Part shown: one piece after another, positions 7,546 through 9,574 of the stretch
Layout of the letters: every line of letters starts with the position of its first letter
Position numbering within the stretch: the first letter of the stretch is position 1
Origin: a candidate division TA06 bacterium
Lineage (GTDB): Bacteria > Hydrothermota > DG-26 > E44-bin18 > JADFOU01
Assembly: GCA_022562655.1 (NCBI GenBank)
Contig: JADFOU010000061.1
Span: 1 to 9,574, forward strand
Length of the DNA: 9,574 nucleotides
Direction of reading: 5' to 3'
Translations under genes and position numbers: made by a program
Notes under the pieces: model-generated
What the model saw: the letters and a program-made list of their open reading frames with translations, nothing else
What the model was told of the DNA's origin: nothing
The model's database searches: none

Positions 7546-8607
7546 ATGCAGATTGGAATTATTGGTCTCCCCAATGTTGGGAAATCTACGCTCTTTAACG
7601 CCCTGGCAAAGGCCAGGGCAGAAGTAGCCAACTACCCATTCACAACCACGGACAAAAATATAGGGGTCGTACCAGTACCCGATGAACGGGTCGAAAAGCT
7701 TGGCGAACTCCTTCAGCCGGAAAAATTGACCTTTGCCACCATCGAGTTTGTAGATATCGCCGGCCTTGTGAGAGGAGCCAGCAAAGGAGAGGGATTGGGA
7801 AACCGCTTCCTCGCCCATATCCGGGAAGTTGATTGTATTCTCCATCTCGTTAGGGGATTTCAAAATCCCGATGTCGTGCACATCGAAGGATCCATCAATC
7901 CCTTACGGGATATTGAGGTGGTCAATACAGAACTTGCCTTGTCAGACCTTGAAACTCTCGACCGGCGGATTGATAAATTCACAAAGGTAAAAAATTCGGA
8001 AGAGAGGGAACTCTTATTAAAAGCCAAAGAGACTCTTTCAACGGGGGAGAGGTCCAATGAAAATTTTGAAATCGGCAATGCCGAATTTAAAATGAACTTC
8101 CTCCTTACCACAAAGCCCACTCTCTATGTTTTGAATATAGATGAAGATTCTCATGATAATTCCAAGGAATTTCTCCAGGTCAATGATTTCGCCAGGATTC
8201 ACCAGTCTCAAGCCCTGGCCTTTCCCCTCAAGATTGAATCGGAACTGGCAGAAATGGAACTCAACGAGAGGAAAAAGATGCGGGAGGAATGGGGTCTTTC
8301 CGGAAAGGGATTCGTGGAATTGATCAGGAAGAGTTATGAACTTCTCGATCTGGTGACCTTCTTCACCATCAAGGGTCGGGAGACTAAGGCATGGGCAATC
8401 CCACGAGGGACTTCAGTTCACCATGCTGCCGGGAAGGTCCATTCCGAAATGGAAGAGGGCTTCATCCGTGCCGAGGTTATTCATTTTCAAGATTTCCAGC
8501 GTTGTGGTTCAATGGCCCGGGTCAAGGAGGAAGGGGCATTGAAAACAGAGGGGAAAGAATATCTTGTACAGGATGGGGATATTCTACTTTTCAAATTCAA
8601 AAATTAA
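7546..8607 (+). CDS. ychF: YchF/OLA1 family ATPase
   Basis: Conserved Obg-superfamily P-loop NTPase that prefers ATP, associates with ribosomes and affects translation and stress responses. It has 353 residues (E. coli 363). Domains: G domain with P-loop GLPNVGKST (7-15), switch region YPFTTTDKN (30-38) and DIAGL (70-74). The G4-like motif is NIDE (197-200) instead of NKxD, in keeping with ATP preference. A helical region follows, then a C-terminal TGS domain (LVTFFTIKGRETKAWAIPRGTSVHHAAGKVHSEMEEGFIRAEV, then LVQDGDILLFKF). The ATG at 7546 gives the exact family N-terminus but has no SD; a CACCAAT-type array touches it. Residues about 170-183 (SNENFEIGNAEFKM) are atypical and are encoded by DNA with a possible period-7 pattern. 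Adjacency to pth is common in bacteria; here hppA intervenes. Confidence 0.97.
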   Translation: MQIGIIGLPNVGKSTLFNALAKARAEVANYPFTTTDKNIGVVPVPDERVEKLGELLQPEKLTFATIEFVDIAGLVRGASKGEGLGNRFLAHIREVDCILHLVRGFQNPDVVHIEGSINPLRDIEVVNTELALSDLETLDRRIDKFTKVKNSEERELLLKAKETLSTGERSNENFEIGNAEFKMNFLLTTKPTLYVLNIDEDSHDNSKEFLQVNDFARIHQSQALAFPLKIESELAEMELNERKKMREEWGLSGKGFVELIRKSYELLDLVTFFTIKGRETKAWAIPRGTSVHHAAGKVHSEMEEGFIRAEVIHFQDFQRCGSMARVKEEGALKTEGKEYLVQDGDILLFKFKN

Positions 8608-8619
8608 TATACAAATTGC

Positions 8620-8688
8620 AACCACAGATTACACGAGATTAGCACTGAGAAGATTAATCATGTGGAAATCTGTGAAATCTCGTGGTTT
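8620..8688. repeat. ACAGATT/CGAGATT dyad in the rpsF leader
   Basis: The left arm (8620-8645) reads AACCACAGATT, ACACGAGATT, AGCAC. The right arm (8662-8688) is its reverse complement in broad outline, with the ACAGATT and CGAGATT units in swapped order. With two single-base bulges the arms pair over about 22 positions, giving a long imperfect hairpin between ychF and rpsF. It resembles the widespread intergenic repeats with CCACAGATT units in uncultivated bacterial genomes (recalled, not searched). No U-run follows directly, so it is not a clear terminator. The rest of the 8608-8718 gap holds only the rpsF SD. Confidence 0.7.
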
Positions 8689-8704
8689 GGAATTTCTTTT
8701 AAAT

Positions 8705-8713
8705 AGGGGGTGA
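8705..8713 (+). promoter_or_regulatory. Strong SD of rpsF (AGGGGGTGA), decides the start
   Basis: AGGGGGTGA differs by one base from the ideal AGGAGGTGA complement of the 16S rRNA 3' end. It ends 5 nt before the GTG at 8719. The alternative GTG at 8710 lies inside the SD itself and so is unlikely to be used. The same nonamer precedes ssb at nearly the same distance. Confidence 0.8.
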
Positions 8714-8718
8714 AAAAA

Positions 8719-9048
8719 GTGAGAAAATATGATGGTGTCTTCCTCTTTGATTCTTCTTTAGAGGATCAAGTTCTTGAGGAGAAAATTCGGAAGATTCAAG
8801 AGACTATCCAGGAAAATGGGGGAGAGGTTCTTGAGATGAACCGGTGGGGAAGAATGCCCCTTGCTTATCCTGTTAAAAAACAAAAAAACGGGTTTTATTT
8901 CATCACAAGGTTCTCTGGTAATCCCGTGGTGCTTCAGAAATTGGCAGAGGCTTTCAAGTATGAGGAGAGTCTCCTCCGCCATCTGATCACGAAAAGTGAG
9001 GGAGGATCCCTCCAGAGAGAACCCTTATCAGAGAGAGGGGATCGCTGA
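8719..9048 (+). CDS. rpsF: 30S ribosomal protein S6
   Basis: Small-subunit protein that binds the central domain of 16S rRNA together with S18. It has 109 residues, in the usual range. MRKYDGVFLFDSSLEDQ at the start matches the family pattern (M-R-x-Y-E-x-x-F-I). NRWGRMPLAYPVKKQKNGFYFITRF (about 43-67) is the S6 core, and the C-terminal YEESLLRHLITK segment contacts S18. The GTG at 8719 is selected over an in-frame GTG at 8710 because of SD placement and fit to the family N-terminus. It precedes ssb, as in the common rpsF-ssb-rpsR order; rpsR would be expected just past the window end. Feedback by S6:S18 on the leader is known in E. coli, but I could not recognise its binding motif here. Confidence 0.95.
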   Translation: MRKYDGVFLFDSSLEDQVLEEKIRKIQETIQENGGEVLEMNRWGRMPLAYPVKKQKNGFYFITRFSGNPVVLQKLAEAFKYEESLLRHLITKSEGGSLQREPLSERGDR

Positions 9049-9113
9049 AAAAATGAAAATGAACAATGATCCATTTAATATGCTAATATCGAATTGAAAA
9101 CTTTTAAAGAGAA

Positions 9114-9122
9114 AGGGGGTGA
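9114..9122 (+). promoter_or_regulatory. Strong SD of ssb (AGGGGGTGA)
   Basis: The same nonamer as before rpsF, ending 6 nt before the ssb ATG, with further match to the 16S tail in the following TT. The rest of the 80-nt rpsF-ssb gap is A/T-rich. I see no repeat array in it and no convincing promoter or terminator. Confidence 0.8.
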
Positions 9123-9128
9123 TTTTCA

Positions 9129-9572
9129 ATGGCAGATCTTCGTTTGCCCTCCCTCAATAAGGTTCTTCTCATAGGTCGCTTGACAAGAGACCCCGAATTA
9201 CGGTATACTCCCGAGGGGGCAGCCCTATGTCGGTTTAGTATAGCTTCGGATCGGAACTACAAGGACCGAGAGACGGGAGAATGGAAAAAGGGAGATCCTC
9301 TCTTTGTGGATGTCGTCGTCTGGAGAGAACTTGCTGAACGGATGGGAGAGGTTCTCCACAAAGGGAGCCCCGTCTTTGTAGAAGGAAGTCTTCAAAGCCG
9401 CTCGTGGGAAACTCCTGAAGGTCAGAAGCGGTCGAAAATTGAAATTCAAGCCTTTCGAGCCCAGAATCTTGAAAAGATGGGAGCCGTAAGGGAGGAAGAG
9501 GTGGCTTCTCCAGAACCCTCTCCAGAACGCCCTTCAGAATCAGGCACGGAGGAAGAAGACCTCCCTTTTTAA
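9129..9572 (+). CDS. ssb: Single-stranded DNA-binding protein
   Basis: Binds and protects ssDNA in replication, repair and recombination, and recruits partner enzymes by its C-terminal tip; acts as a homotetramer. It is complete at 147 residues. The OB fold spans about 1-112: LNKVLLIGRLTRDPELRYTPEGAALCRFSIASDR (9-42), FVDVVVWRELAERMGEVLHKGSPVFVEGSLQSRSWETPEGQKRSKIEIQA (59-108). A short Pro/Ser/Glu-rich linker follows, then the acidic tip EEEDLPF, the family's DDDIPF equivalent. The ATG at 9129 has a strong SD. It follows rpsF, so it is probably part of an rpsF-ssb-rpsR operon. The stop falls 2 nt before the end of the window. Confidence 0.97.
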   Translation: MADLRLPSLNKVLLIGRLTRDPELRYTPEGAALCRFSIASDRNYKDRETGEWKKGDPLFVDVVVWRELAERMGEVLHKGSPVFVEGSLQSRSWETPEGQKRSKIEIQAFRAQNLEKMGAVREEEVASPEPSPERPSESGTEEEDLPF

Positions 9573-9574
9573 AT

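Noticed and set aside
8710..8718. GTG at 8710 as the rpsF start
   Set aside because: It overlaps the SD AGGGGGTGA; GTG at 8719 has proper spacing and gives the standard S6 N-terminus.
8608..8718. S6:S18-binding autoregulatory leader upstream of rpsF
   Set aside because: The known leader motif could not be recognised; the visible structure is explained by the repeat dyad.
9049..9128. Promoter for ssb in the A/T-rich gap
   Set aside because: TATGCTAAT-like -10 candidates have no matching -35 at correct spacing; A/T richness alone gives such hits.

Overview
The window is a dense stretch of bacterial chromosome. All twelve recognisable protein genes and one tRNA gene lie on the + strand, with no gene-free gap longer than about 110 nt. 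In order they are: the 3' end of a sugar-phosphate nucleotidylyltransferase (rfbA-like), rfbD, gmhA, ispE, spoVG, tRNA-Gln(UUG), prs, rplY (CTC/TL5 form), pth, hppA, ychF, rpsF and ssb. rfbA/rfbD (dTDP-rhamnose) and gmhA (ADP-heptose for LPS core) suggest a Gram-negative envelope. The series ispE, spoVG, tRNA-Gln, prs, rplY, pth, ychF, rpsF resembles Desulfobacterota/Geobacter-type order as I remember it. ssb after rpsF and hppA between pth and ychF differ from that. I would call it an uncultivated Gram-negative lineage of the Desulfobacterota, Nitrospirota or Acidobacteriota/Aminicenantes kind. The phylum cannot be fixed from this sequence alone.

Layout: genes fall into tight modules. These are rfbD-gmhA (8 nt overlap), ispE-spoVG (3 nt gap), tRNA-Gln-prs-rplY-pth (short gaps, then a 4 nt overlap), hppA alone, ychF alone, and rpsF-ssb. 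Within modules most junctions carry Shine-Dalgarno (SD) sequences. Between most modules the spacers are built almost entirely of short direct repeats with a period of 7 or 8 nt, and the unit differs in each spacer: TACGAAT before rfbD, ATGCAAA before ispE, AGGCAGT before hppA, TNGTTAAA then AATCACC before ychF. A dyad of ACAGATT/CGAGATT units precedes rpsF. A hairpin with a perfect GTCCGCC/GGCGGAC stem lies between spoVG and the tRNA. A palindromic element of the AAATCCCCC...GGGGGATTT kind sits in frame inside ispE. No convincing sigma-70 promoter or intrinsic terminator was found, so the modules may be read from few transcripts.

The genes are housekeeping. They cover surface sugars (rfbA, rfbD, gmhA), isoprenoid precursors by the MEP pathway (ispE), PRPP supply (prs), translation (tRNA-Gln, rplY, pth, ychF, rpsF), ssDNA protection (ssb) and energy recovery from pyrophosphate (hppA). 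hppA carries the residues of a K+-dependent membrane pyrophosphatase, with a helix-6 glutamate placed as in Na+-pumping members. I see no defence system, mobile-element gene or new enzymatic system. What stands out is the repeat architecture: heptad arrays at module borders that supply stop codons to the upstream gene and end close to start codons lacking an SD, plus the protein-coding palindrome in ispE.
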